Assembly: GCA_023374025.1 (NCBI GenBank)
Contig: SIJG01000005.1
Location: 2,501,850-2,565,849 of the forward strand
Origin: Heterodera schachtii
Lineage: Eukaryota > Nematoda > Chromadorea > Rhabditida > Heteroderidae
Length of the DNA stretch: 64,000 nt
Direction: 5' to 3'
This document shows, one piece after another, positions 1-11,280 of this stretch (within the stretch, counting starts at the first letter, position 1; each line of letters starts with the position of its first letter). The notes below the pieces were generated by a model. It did no database searches. It saw nothing but the letters and a program-made list of their open reading frames with translations, and had not been told where the DNA came from. The position numbers and the translations under genes were made by a program.

Positions 1-188
1 GTTGGGACTGTTCTCGTACATGTCCAATTCGATCACTTTGAAACGGAGAGTCTCCAACACTTTGTAACCTTAGGGGGCCGGGCGTTAAATTGGAATATTA
101 TTCCATTTTAACATTTTTCTACTAACCCAGCAGAATTCCGCCTGCACTTTCAACAACCGTCGCTAAAACATAGGCAACACGCAAACTA

Positions 189-356
189 ATGGCCCCGGAA
201 CAAACGGAATGTTGCGAATGCTTAGCAAAAGAATTTGAATTAATAAATTTTTGGTGGTTTATAATTGTTTTGGCACTTACCGTTGGACACTTCGTTGGCA
301 CCCATTGCAAATGCAAAGGCAAAGGACAGATGAAAAGCGACCACGAGGGCCCAAAG
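189..356 (+). CDS. Possible first exon of a small membrane protein
   Basis: An ATG at 189 opens a frame whose residues 1-56 hold a Cys-rich start (CCEC), one hydrophobic segment at about residues 20-41 and a basic Cys/Lys tail. At 357 there is a good splice donor (CCAAAG then GTGAGA), so the frame may be a first exon and the later Gly/Arg-rich part of the frame intronic. I do not recognise the protein and no second exon was found downstream. The three-frame openness of this short stretch makes the call weak; it could be a chance frame. Confidence 0.25.
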
Positions 357-1316
357 GTGAGAAGCCTAAGGGGAGGGGGACGGAGGGAACGAAAAGGGAC
401 ACTTTGGCACAAAGGGAAATTTGGAGCCTAAGGTGCTAGGTCACTTCACAAAAAGAACAAAATCAAAAAAAAATAATCTGCTTTTTCTTAATTTTTAGCA
501 CTTTTTTTAATTATAAATGTGTTAAAATTTAATGATGCTTAAAAACAACATTGTGCTAAAAAGTTTTTTGATCTCGAATAAAAATAATGAAAATTTACAT
601 TATATCAAATAAAATCATTAGCCAGAGCCCCAGAAATTTAGCTTGAGTTGAAGCGGACACATTGCCATATAAATATTTCCATTTTTTCTATAACTTGAGT
701 TCATTTTTTAATTTTAGTCCATTTGTAATGAACTTTCAAATATTATTCAAAGTAATCTGGCTAATAATTTTATTTAATATTAAGAAATTTTAATTATTTT
801 TTATTCAAAATACAACATAACTTTTAGAAGAGTGCGTATTTAAATATCAATTTAAGTAAAAAAAATTTTTATCGAACAAACCACAAGGTGCTATGCACTC
901 TAACAGTGGTGTAAAAACAAATAAAATCAAAATCAAAATAAAACATATAGTCAAAAATCACAAAATAAGTGTCAAATTAAACAAACAATAGACATAAATG
1001 AAACAAATCACACCTCTCAATAGGGAAAATATGCATTATTGCTTAATTAGGTATTCCTTTTGCAATTTCATAAAAAATCATAAGAAAAGTCAGATTTTTG
1101 ATTTCACTTTTTGTGAAGTGGCCAACCACGGGCCAACAATGTGTCTGATTCATCAATTCTTGTTAACATTTTTACCTGGAAATTGTACAAAAAAGTCGCA
1201 TCGGTCGCAGAAACGGAAAATTCCATCCCAACAATTAAAAAATGATAATTTGCCTGTAAAATTATTTATTTATTTATTTTTAATTTTATAATTCTTCACT
1301 ACATTTGTAGTGATTA
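357..1316. other. AT-rich interval without a gene
   Basis: No supported gene. The stretch is AT-rich, with low-complexity runs (for example near 900-990). The open frame at 998-1291 has no family signature and low-complexity composition, so I do not call it. Confidence 0.5.
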
Positions 1317-1675
1317 ATAGTGCTGTTCGAGAGTCTCGGTCTCGAGTCGAGAAAAGTCTCGGGGTTTGGGTCTCGGTCTTCGAGACTTTCGAGACCGAGA
1401 CTTTTTTATACCCCTAATGATTGGCTTTTGGTAAATTTAATTTTAATATATTTTTTGGTTACTTCTTAATTGTTTTGCGTTCTTATATGCTTGGTCCAGT
1501 GGGTTGTGCTCTTGATTATGCTTTATTTTTGCGTTAGATCATTCCCCTCCAAATATTTGTTTTTCTTCTAACTTTTCAAAATATTTCCCTTTTCGACGGA
1601 AAACTCAAAATAAATTTAAAATTTAAGTCAAAAATTAAATATTTACATTCGAAATTTTCGGTCTCTAACAGCACT
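1317..1675. mobile_element. Small hAT-like TIR element
   Basis: Terminal repeat AGTGCTGTT plus GAGA at the left (1319 on) and its inverse at the right end. The flanks carry the 8-bp direct repeat AGTGATTA (1309-1316 and 1676-1683). The left end has two extra bases before the repeat. The left interior is a GA/TC-rich self-complementary 'gagtctcgg' stretch. No coding capacity. An 8-bp duplication is the hallmark of hAT transposition. Confidence 0.7.
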
Positions 1676-1778
1676 AGTGATTAGCGTCATTGATTCTAAA
1701 CTCTGTGGACGTGAAAATGGAAGTGAATTGACGGCGTAAGGAAGGGGGGGGGGGCATTATTAGGAACACTCTCATAAA

Positions 1779-2137
1779 TAGGGATACGATTTTTCTTGAG
1801 AACCCCGTGGCCTGAAACGCACAAAAACATTTAACAAAAATGCAATAAAAACGAAAAATACACCCCAAAGAATCGATTTTTTGGAAATTTTAAAAACACA
1901 CCCCTAAGAAATGAAAAATTTTTCAAAAATTCATCTCCAGAATTTATTTATTATTTTCTTGACAAGAATTTGTGATTTAAAAATTATTTATCTCAATACT
2001 GATTTTGCCTAATTTTTTTACTTTTTTTTTGAATACATTTTGTCATTTTACACCCCTAAATTTGAGGTTTTTAATGCCTATTTTCCATTTTTAATGCCTA
2101 TTTTGGCAGTTTTTAGAGCCTAAAAATCGTATCCCTA
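1779..2137. mobile_element. Small hAT-like TIR element
   Basis: Inverted ends TAGGGATACGATTTTT (left) and its complement ending CCCTA (right), flanked by a perfect 8-bp duplication CTCATAAA (1771-1778, 2138-2145). The interior contains the recurring 'gtgtattttt...tattgcattttt' module seen in several other elements here. Non-coding. Confidence 0.85.
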
Positions 2138-2622
2138 CTCATAAATAATATGTAAATTCATTTCCTAAATTTTAACTTGTCAAAGTTTTTCCCCTCGAGT
2201 GTCATCTTTTTCGGCAAAAGTGTAAAGCAACAAATTACCGAGTTTTTTGGTGTTGTTTTCGCGCAAATGAAAAAAGGACGTGCGGCGGAGGGCGACGGCG
2301 CACTCCGCCGCCATTCGATCGCCGTACGAAAAGGCAAAATAAATGCAACAATTTCTTCTCTTGAAAAACAAAAATACAATGAATTTGTCCATCGAATTTT
2401 ATTTCTCAATGAGGACTATTTTGCTTAAATTGGGCGAAGCGCGCACTTTCGCCGCCTCTCCCCTCCCTTTTTTTGGGGTGTTCGCCAAATAATGCGCAAT
2501 TAATTCGCCTGTTTTGCCCTCCCCCAATTTTTCCTGTTCCCATTTGTCTCTCAATTGTCCTTTCCTTCCCCTTTTTGGTAAAACCAGGACCAATTACTTA
2601 GCAAAATCATAATATTTATATA

Positions 2623-2811
2623 TTAGAGTTGTACGGGACCGGGAATTTTGAGATAAACAGGGACCGGGACTTTGCGGGTTGAAAAACCGGGGCTTTTTGG
2701 CTGGGAAAAGCGGGAAAAAACAGGGACTTTTCCCGTTCCCGGTCAAAACTGGGACTTAGGTACTCAGTTGTACCTTTTTCAGTACCAGGTCCCGGTCCCG
2801 TACAACTCTAA
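2623..2811. mobile_element. Small hAT-like TIR element, palindromic
   Basis: A 189-bp element with long inverted ends TTAGAGTTGTACGGGACC and complement, flanked by a perfect 8-bp duplication TTTATATA (2615-2622, 2812-2819). The interior has repeated GGGACCGGGA blocks. A diverged relative lies at 57010-57125. Confidence 0.85.
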
Positions 2812-3056
2812 TTTATATAACAATTATTGTGTTTTATTTGCGTCTTTTTGTGGTGTTATGCCGAAGTGACAAAAGTTTGGGTGTGGCGATATGCCGAAAA
2901 GAATCATTTTAATCCGCAAGATTTTAAAAATTAGCTTATTATTTTAAATGAAATTTGTTTTTCCAACGGCTTATAAATTCAACTTACAAAACAAAATTTT
3001 CCGCCTTGCCAATTAATTTCTCTGCTATAAATATAACCATTCTATTTTCTTATAAT

Positions 3057-3557
3057 TAGCGTTAGAATTTTTAGATGCTAAAAATGCTGAAATATGTACT
3101 AAAATAGGTTCTAAAAATACGCAAAATAGGAAACGTCAAAAATACGCAAAATAGGTGCTAAAAATTGGAGAAATCCGGTGTCTTTTGCAAAAAAATTCAA
3201 AAAATAACCCATTTTTGATCAATTTCGCCCGCACACTTGTCAAGAAAACAAATAAATAAATTTTGGAGACAAATTTTTAAAAAATTTTTCATTCTTGGGG
3301 AATATTTTAGGGGTATATTTTTTTTATTTTTGCGACCCATTCTTTGGGGGGTCTATTTTTTGTTTTTATTGCATTTTTGTTATGAAATTTCTGGAAAAAG
3401 GCCAAAATAGGTGCTAACCCCCGTTTTAGGTGTTTTTAGGTGCTAAAAAATCGCTCTAATTCGACAATTGTTCAGAGAAAATGTGATTTTCGTGCTTCTC
3501 TCATCAACTAATATCCGCAAATAAAAAATAGGTAAAAACCTAAAAATCCGGGCTCTA
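3057..3557. mobile_element. Small hAT-like TIR element
   Basis: Ends TAGCGTTAGAATTTTTAG and CTAAAAATCCGGGCTCTA are inverted with mismatches; flanks carry a perfect 8-bp duplication CTTATAAT (3049-3056, 3558-3565). The interior holds the 'gtatattttt...ttgcatttttgtta' module shared with other elements of the window. Non-coding. Confidence 0.8.
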
Positions 3558-3565
3558 CTTATAAT

Positions 3566-5011
3566 GATTTACAATGAACATTAATACAATAACAAATTAA
3601 TTTTGCTTCATTGCCTTAACATTCGCTGCGATTGGCCGTCCTTTCTCTTATCAGCGGCGGCACTGTCCTTATTTATTAATTGGTGCATTCGGAGTTTTAT
3701 TAAAGAAAAAAGGCGAAGGGATGAAAGGGAATTAGGAAAAGGAGCAAATATTATTTAATTAATTAATGGAAAATGGTCAGCAGTCAGAAGAAAGCAATTA
3801 GCAAAAGGAAACAACAACAGAAAAAAGAAAAACATTCAATGGAAAATTTAAAAAAAAAATTAATATGCAGTGAATTTTTTCTTAAAAATTAGCTCAAAAT
3901 GCAAAATTTGGTCATTTTTTGGTGAAAATCTATTAACAAATCAGACTCAATTTTCTAAATTTTCTTCGGCGGCGCCTATCGGCAATGGCAATTTTGAATT
4001 TGAATGTTAGGGCTACGACTTGTACATAAAAAGTTATAATTGGTTGAAAAAATGGTAAAAATTTTTAATTTCTTTTAAATTTAAATTAGGTATTTCAATC
4101 ATAAACTGAAGTTTCCCTATTTGTGGAAAAAAAGTTAAACGCATATATCTGGGTAACTTCTTTTGTGCCCCCCCCCCACATAAAAATGTTATGATCCCGA
4201 AAGGGAAAGCACTTTTCTGTAAGAATCTGATGCCAAAACAGCAAAATCCATACTTTTGTCTGAATTTGTTGAATAGTTTTCCGAAAAGCCAAAAAATTGC
4301 TTTTTTCAAAAAAAAAACCCAGAATTGCTACGGTTTCAATGCTAACAAATTTATAATTGGATTGAAATTAATTGCTGTTTTTCTAATCACATAAATTAAA
4401 AAAAAAACTTCTTAATTTCTTTTAAGTGACTTAGATTTATTAAAAATCAATTTCGAGTTTGCCTAAGAAACAAGGATGGTCATTTATGGGACGCATAAAA
4501 CCGAATAGACCCAAATTTATATATTTGGGTCAAAGAAATTATAAATTTAATTACTTTTATGCGTATAAAAATCAAAATATTGTGAAATTTATTATGACAA
4601 ATTAAAATTTTTCATAATTTCTTCTATTATGATGCATTTGCTTGTATGTTGGGAGAACCGAGAATTTGTTGCCCGACAGCTACAACAACGACCGGCGAAT
4701 TATGATTATTTGAGCACAGCAAAAATTTGACCCATGGAAATTCATTTTTCATTATTTCACGATATTCAGAGCTAAAAAATGAAATAATATTGAATATTTG
4801 TTAGTGATATTAATATATTTTCATTTTTTTTTACTATTTCAGTTTTCTGGCAACTAAATTTTTCGTAGAAAAAATAAGTTTTTTTTATTCACTCGAAAAG
4901 CAATTAATGAATGTTTTAAATAATATAGTTGAATATTTTTAATTCAGTTTAATTATTTTGTTTTTTAATCCAATTTTATTATTTTGGATATTTTTAATTC
5001 TATTAAATTAT
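3566..5011. other. Repeat-derived AT-rich interval
   Basis: No supported gene. At 3966-3985 there is one copy of the GC-rich hairpin module (GGCGGCGCCTATCGGCA) found in many repeats of this window, so part of the interval is old transposon sequence. The rest is AT-rich and uninformative; it lies 3' of the first chemoreceptor locus. Confidence 0.5.
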
Positions 5012-6666
5012 TTATTTTATTGACCTGCAAAAGTAAAGCACAGGTGCGTTGATCGCTCCAGCTATTGTGGTTAATTGTGCCACTAATCGAATGCTAAGAA
5101 ATTGCAGTGACGGATCACTGGTGATCAGTCCTCGTGCTAAAATGTTGGTGATCAGTGCAAACAAAAACCAAAGGCAGAAGGTCACTGCCATAATCACAGC
5201 CAACGACTTGAAAATTCAACGAGTGATTTCAATATGGGACTGTGAAGAATTGTTGCTGTTGTTTTGATCACTTCTGATCACTGAAAATTGAGCAACAAAA
5301 ATTCATTTGTTTTACTAATGTGACAATTAAAAACTATTTTAAAATTTATTTTAGAAATTAAGTAATTAAATTTACCCTTCAGCATAATTGCCATGATAAT
5401 ATAAATTACAGTTGTAGCCAAAGTAAAAATAACCAAGATAAGAGTACGAAGCAAATAAACTTCGCCTTGTATCATATCACCAGGCTCACAATAGACCATA
5501 CTGTTTAATTTGAAAAAATTAATTAATTAGTCAGTTAATTAGTTTATTGATTAATTAACTATTTACATTTCGTGATGTTGTAGAGCAAATATAAAACACA
5601 AATAAATAATATAAAAAGCGATTGACAATGAAAAAAGATTGGCAATTATCACATATTTGCCGGATAATTTTGAGATATTACGGAAACTGAAAAATGAAAA
5701 GGTTAACTTCTGTATTTTTAAATCAACTTAAAATTGAAATAAACAAAAAATTACAAAACGGGGAAAGCCAATGCCACCAATCGATCAACGCTTATCCAAA
5801 AAAGATTTATTGGTGAATTAAAGCCTGCAGTTATTGCAAAGAATTGAGCATAAAAACAAGTCAACAGAGGAATTCGCACGCGAAGAAAAACGAGGACTAA
5901 AAATAAACAAAAAAAAAATTAATATAATTAATAAAAATAAATAAGATATAATGTTCATTTATTACCGGTAGACAATGGAGTGGCCAATTCGGTGAGTGCG
6001 TCACAAAGCGAACAGATGGCCAACAGAAAGCCGAAACTCCGGTGGAGTTTCCTAATTTCATTAACGAAATTTAAATTTTGCAAAAATATAAATATGTATT
6101 TGAGGGGTTTATTAGTTAAATTTTGGAATTAAAAATAAAGTGGTCAATTCAAAAACGAAACTTCAAAAAAAAAAGGACCAGTTTTACCCCCAAACCATCT
6201 CCAAATGTATTTGGTTTGCAATTGTGCGGGCGAAAATGATAAATGAGGTTTTCTGGGGATTTTTATGCACAGATAGGCTTGGTTTTTCCAATTTGAGCAC
6301 ATATTTTCGTACATAGTTTGGCATTTTTTTTTAGTTTTTAGCACATTTTTAAATATTTTTTAGAGTGTTTTATTACATATTTCAGATCTTTAGCACATAA
6401 AAATCTCAGCGCGATTATTAATTAAAGTTTAGAATTAAAAATAAAGTCGTCAATCCAAAAACGAAATTTCAAAAAAAAAAAAATGCCAACATAATTCTAG
6501 TGACTGACTTGTGCTTGATGGTGATATAGACGAGTGCACTGTTTAGGGCAATGCCAAAAAGGGACAAAATTTGCTGAATGATGGTCACCCAAACGGTGTA
6601 CACGTAAATTTTGTCGGACTCTCCAAATGCATTAACGGACGAAGATGAGTTACTGTTGTTATTCAT
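5012..6666 (-). pseudogene. Srsx-like 7TM chemoreceptor, one in-frame stop
   Basis: Serpentine G-protein-coupled receptor expected in the membrane of chemosensory neurons. Six exons join in phase: 6666-6509, 6051-5966, 5896-5755, 5686-5567, 5500-5376, 5280-5012, exactly 900 coding nt. Seen in the translation: TM1 ending NSALVYITIKHK, TM2 with LLAICSLCDAL, TM3 with FYAQFFAITAGFNSPINLFW then DRL at its cytoplasmic end, and TM6-7 in the last exon ending FCRSIK. All splice sites are GT-AG. The only lesion is a TGA at 5218-5216 (codon 232) before TM6, following ITR; the frame before and after is otherwise perfect and matches the family. A single substitution or base-call error explains it, so the gene is either a very young pseudogene or intact in reality. 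Intron 1 (6508-6052) is enlarged by repeat sequence. Confidence 0.75.
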
Positions 6667-6667
6667 A

Positions 6668-7250
6668 CCAGGGCTGGGATTTTATGTCCTAAAAAATTCC
6701 AAATATGCACATATATATGTGCCAAAAACCCCAAAATATGTCCTAAAACCCCAAAAATGGCAAAAAAATGTCACAAAAACTGAAAAATATTATTCAAAAA
6801 AAAGTGCATTTTTCAAGAAGATAGCTCATTCTTTATCCATTTCGCTAGCACAATGCTAATCAAAAGCATTTCAATGCTTTTAACGTAAATCTTTTTCTCA
6901 CTCTCTACAATTGACTTATTTTTGGTAATTTTCTTGACTAAAATTCAATTTTGCCTGAAATGTGAAAAACATCATGAAAAAGGTCAAAAAAACATTTTGA
7001 AATATTTTTGGACATTTTGCCAAAAATTTGGGTGAAAAAAAGCTTTTTCAAAAATCGCCAAAATATATGCTAAAAACTACCAAAAACCCAAAATATGTGT
7101 TTATGAGTAAAAAGTTCAAAATACGTTTTTTTATGTCCTAAAAACTCGCTCTGGTGGCAAAGAAAACGGTAAAAATGCTCTTTTTGAGCTTTTCATGTGA
7201 AAGCATATTCGCAAAAAAAAATTATGTTAAAAATAAAAATCCCAGCCCTG
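6668..7250. mobile_element. TIR element abutting a receptor start codon
   Basis: Inverted ends CAGGGCTGGGATTTT and AAAAATCCCAGCCCTG. The left end begins two bases beyond the ATG of the minus-strand chemoreceptor (ATG at 6666-6664). No matching 8-bp flanks were found, so an older insertion or a deletion at one edge is likely. The interior has tandem 'aaaatatgtcctaaaa' motifs and no coding capacity. Confidence 0.65.
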
Positions 7251-7740
7251 AAATCCGAAATTTTTACTTTTAAATTTGGCAAACGAAAGGAAAGGGCATG
7301 TTTATGGTATTCAAGCAAATGCCTATCATTAACATTAATATTACCAATTTTGTTATTTAATTAGCAAGCAAATCACAGAAGAAAAATTGAAAACTTCAAT
7401 TCAATTAACAAATTGTGGAAAAAAAATATTGTAAAAGATTTAAATTAACAGCAAATGAAAATCAGTTACTTTTTCAACAAAAAATTTGAAAATAACAACT
7501 TTACTCATTAAAATTTAAAAAAAAAAGATGAGGTAGGCAAAAAATTTGAACATTTAATTATATTTAAATTTTCCAAAAATTTTTGGTTTTTGAATTTAAT
7601 TAGGTCAAGGATTTATTTAAACTTATAAAAAAAAAATTCCAATCAAGAATGGAATCAAAAATAGGTAGATGAAATTGAAAGAAAATTGGAGAGTTAACTT
7701 TTCAACGCATAAAAATTAATGGGATTAGCTGCAGAAACTC
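7251..7740. other. Spacer between the two chemoreceptor loci
   Basis: AT-rich, no gene seen. It holds the 3' flank of the upstream receptor and would have to contain the promoter of the downstream one, now separated from that gene by the element at 6668-7250. Confidence 0.5.
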
Positions 7741-9146
7741 TCATAATTGTGCATTCTGCAGTGGAATAACTTGATTTACATTTGAAATTCGTATAAATAC
7801 AAATGGAAACACCGTTTGGAATGCCTGCCGATACTCCGTACTAAAATTGAAAATAAATATTTAAAATGTTTTTAAACTTTAAGACCTTGTAAAATATAAA
7901 ATGGGTCCGCTTGACACTGCACCAATAGCCACAGGAATTGCGATAATTGATTGACAAAACCAAGCAGTGATCGGAGACGAAATCATGGGAATTAACAGCA
8001 AGTAGGTAATTGCAGAGAACCAATAACCGCCGACATTCACAGTGCAAATGTAAAAAAGTGCGCGAAAAGTGCGACGATTGACCGAATCAGCGGACGGCAA
8101 ACCTTAAAAAAAGAAGTTAATTAAGCAAATTACTCGCCCTTATGAATCCCGAGAAATTAAATATATTTTAAATAACCAAATCATACTTAAAAATTAAACT
8201 TGGATGCGTTAGATATTCACAGTTTAAGAATATTACTACAGTAACCGTATGTTTATTTAGCGTGCGTTTTTACCTGAAGCTTTGATACGTATCACAATTC
8301 CAAGACAACTATAAAGGATGAAAGTCATTGAAATAAGCAAAAAAGATATTGTATTTATAAGTGTTACATTCTAAAAAAATAAACTTTTTTTTAAATAATT
8401 AAAAAAAGAAACAAACCTTTAAGAATCAAAATATGAACCAGTGCTCATCTGATCACCATCACTGATTGCATTTTGGTACACCGAAGCAGATAAGCAGAAA
8501 CCATAGGACACAGAAAAAACAGTTAACAGCGCCAAATACAGTCGCTTTTTAAGTTTGTCGTGGCTTAAAATTTCTGTAATTAACGATATAATAATACTAA
8601 TTTTATACAATTCCGAAAAACCAATTCCAATCAGTCGGTCAATGCCAGTGAAAAACATCGCCGGAACAATTCCACCTAAATTTAAATGATTAAAAAATAT
8701 TTTTTTATAATTTGCATCTATTAAAATTACCTATTCCAATAAAAGGAATGAATAAAAATTTTGCTGCCAGGCGATACTGAATAAAATTTTGGCCAGAAAA
8801 TGCGGTGTACACAAACAGAAAATGGCCAAGCTGATGAACCAGTTCAAAAAGTGAGCAAAGTGCCAAAAGATAATTTGCTGTGCCATTGAGTGACCAAAAA
8901 AATAAATAAATTTTAAAATTAAAAAATTATTAAAATGAACTTTGTTTTGATTGTGATAAAAATCACAGAAAAATTGAAGAGGATGCCAATTACTATGATG
9001 ATTCCATATGTAAGTGCACATCCAATCAGAGACCAGCTGGGATGGGCATCTTTGAAGGCCAAATAAAACTGCAAAAATTGTAAAATTGAAAAAACATTTT
9101 ACCAAGGAACTACCGTATTATTTTCAAAGTTGTCGGAATTGGCCAT
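7741..9146 (-). pseudogene. Srsx-like 7TM chemoreceptor, frameshifted
   Basis: Second serpentine receptor, same orientation and family as its neighbour. Exons: 9146-9114, 9068-8941, 8894-8731, 8675-8417, 8370-8274, 8102-7886, 7840-7741. Visible: TM1 (TYGIIIVIGILFNFSVIFIT), TM2 (NYLLALCSLFELVHQ), TM3 with FFTGIDRLIGIGF, and a C-tail joining cleanly as ...ILYFTRS then TEYRQAF. Two oddities. The 46-nt intron 2 (8940-8895) ends in TG rather than AG, although phase and family sequence fix the border (KSLNGTANYLL). Exon 4 runs into TAA at 8421-8419; one missing T before the donor would restore phase 0 into exon 5. A short in-frame stretch near 8590 could be a 24-nt insertion or retained relic. Most likely a recent pseudogene; assembly error at one base is possible. 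Confidence 0.65.
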
Positions 9147-9534
9147 AATTTAGGTTCAAAAATGAAATTCGTATTTAAATATTTTATAATAAGTATCCCT
9201 TTTAAAAAATGTTAAGAAACAAATAAAAAAAAAGCTATTAATTGGACTTATAACTAATTTTCTTAATTTATAATAATTTTATTTTTTTTATAAAAGCGTT
9301 CTTGACAAGTGGAGCTAATTATTATAAAGATCTATTTACTAAGTAAAAAATATTTATTACAATAATTGTCAAAAATGAATAGCTTTTTTATTTGATGAAT
9401 TATTTATTTTAATTAAATATATTTCAAAAAAAATAATCATTTTTTTCTGCCCTTTAGTTGACGAATATTTCACCTGTTAATTTGAATTTAATGACAAAAA
9501 TGATGGCGAAGAATACAATACGAAAAAATCCAAC

Positions 9535-9695
9535 ATTTACCTGCCAATTAATTAATGAAATTACACGTTTTCATCTATAGATAAATGGCAAATTTACGCA
9601 TTTTCTCAATTAATTAAATAGTAATTTTACGCTTTCCTCAATGATTAAATGGTAATTTACACGCTTTTCTCCGATAATTACATGGCAATTTTTTA
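9535..9695. repeat. Degenerate tandem repeat upstream of a receptor gene
   Basis: Four imperfect copies of a roughly 40-bp unit of the form 'cgcttttctcaatgattaaatggtaatttaca'-like sequence (each differing by several bases). It lies about 0.4 kb upstream of the minus-strand receptor start at 9146. No function can be read from it. Confidence 0.5.
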
Positions 9696-11035
9696 AAACT
9701 CCATTCAAAGTTACAGAACCAAATTTAAAAAACTGTTGGAGATCTAGAACATTTCCATATGTGTAAGCGGCTTTTGTCCTTCATTTGGATTCTTTTATTT
9801 GAATAAATTTGAATTTGAAAAAATTAGGTTACACTTTTTTCTAAATTTTCTTAGAAAATATTGACTTTTTTAAACCCAAAATTTTGTCAAGAAAGAAAAA
9901 ATTTGAGGGATGAATTGTTGAGAAAATTTTCTAATTTTTAGGGATGATTTTTTTTTAATTTTAGTCGCTTCTTAGGAGTGTATTTTTTGAAAATTTTTAG
10001 GTCGATTCTTAGGGGTGTATTTTTTAATTTTCTTGCATGATTGTTGAGAAATTTTCCAAAAAATGTCGGAATAGTGGCAAAAATAGTGACAAAATGCCAA
10101 AATAATGGTAAAAAAAACTATTTTAGTGGCCAACTTCCGAAATAGTTTTTTTAGTGGCGAAGCTCCAAAATAGTGATTCCTAGTGATGAATGTGGCGTTT
10201 AAACGAAGAATTTTCGAGCTAAAAATGTGTTTTTCATGCATTTCTCGTCGAAATAAAGCCGCAGAAAAAATAGTTAAAAAACTAAGAATCCGGGCCTTAA
10301 TCTTTAATATGAAATTCATTTCGACTTCTTTCGAGTCTCGGGCAAGAATTCGAACAAAAAGTTGAAAATTTAAAAAAGTGCGAAAATTGAAGGTTTGACG
10401 TAACGTTCGAATTACAGTCCGGACCCCGAAAAGCCCCTAAGGGCTTTTAAAAAGTATAAAGTTTAAGCACACTTATTGGTATTTAAAAATGAATGTGAAC
10501 TCTGTCATGTATAAACTGTTTTTGGACCGAAAATTTAATTAATTTTGCTTTGCAACCCCCAAAAAACGGACGATGCGTTAATGTGTATGTATTCAATATT
10601 TGCTCAAACAATCTTAAAAAATACACTAAACTACCAACAAATGGATTTAAATCTTTGAATGCCAAATTTTATCAAATTCGTGTTTCAACAAGTGCAAACC
10701 AAAGACAAATCAAAATTTTGGGTAATATTCCCATTCTGTTTATCAGCGAAAATTTTCTGAAGCAAACAAAATACTAAAAAATTTGCCAAAAGTTTCGAAA
10801 AAAATCTCTTTTTTGGGGTGTATTTTCTAAAAATTTTAATAAGTCGATCTTTAGGGGTGTATTTTTCGCTTTTTCTTTTGAAAATTTCCTAAAATGGCAA
10901 AAAATGGACTAAAACCATAAAATGGTGAAATATGGATTTATTCCCGAAAACCCCCAAAATATGGATTTATATGGACTAAAAACCTTCACCAAATCAAATT
11001 TTTAACGTAATGTTAATCCATATAATTTACAACCC
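9696..11035. other. Mosaic of degraded repeats
   Basis: No gene. Contains two more copies of the 'aggggtgtatttttt...ttgcatg' module (about 9970-10060 and 10800-10880) and a right end resembling CTAAGAATCCGGGCCTTA near 10280. The 10900-11035 part resembles the 'tatggattta...atatggact' interior of the element at 23793-24955. No intact ends with target duplications were recognised. Confidence 0.5.
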
Positions 11036-11280
11036 TATTTATAAAATATAAAAGATTAAAATATTTTTAATTTTATTAATGATCGACGAGAAAGCTAGGC
11101 CAGCCAGGAACGGCAAAATTACAATGAGATTTTTTTTTGAATTTTTGTCATCAAAATGCATTAAATTTTGAGAAGTGGAAGTGAATTTGGGTTCAAATCT
11201 ATTTGTTTCTTTAAAAATAGGCCCAAAATTGTAAAAAATTCGCAGTTTGTAACAAGTTGCTTTAATCCATAGTATAAAAA

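Noticed and set aside
1..70. Possible minus-strand exon at the window edge (reads YKVLETLRFKVIELDMYENS)
   Set aside because: All three frames of this short piece are open and no family is recognised; too little sequence to support a call.
2158..2593. Open frames of 60-83 codons near 2.2-2.6 kb on both strands
   Set aside because: Overlapping frames on both strands, no conserved motif, between transposon copies.
8568..8592. 24-nt intron in the second chemoreceptor gene (GT…ACAG)
   Set aside because: Too short compared with the 45-60-nt introns here; reading through keeps the frame, so I treat it as exon sequence.
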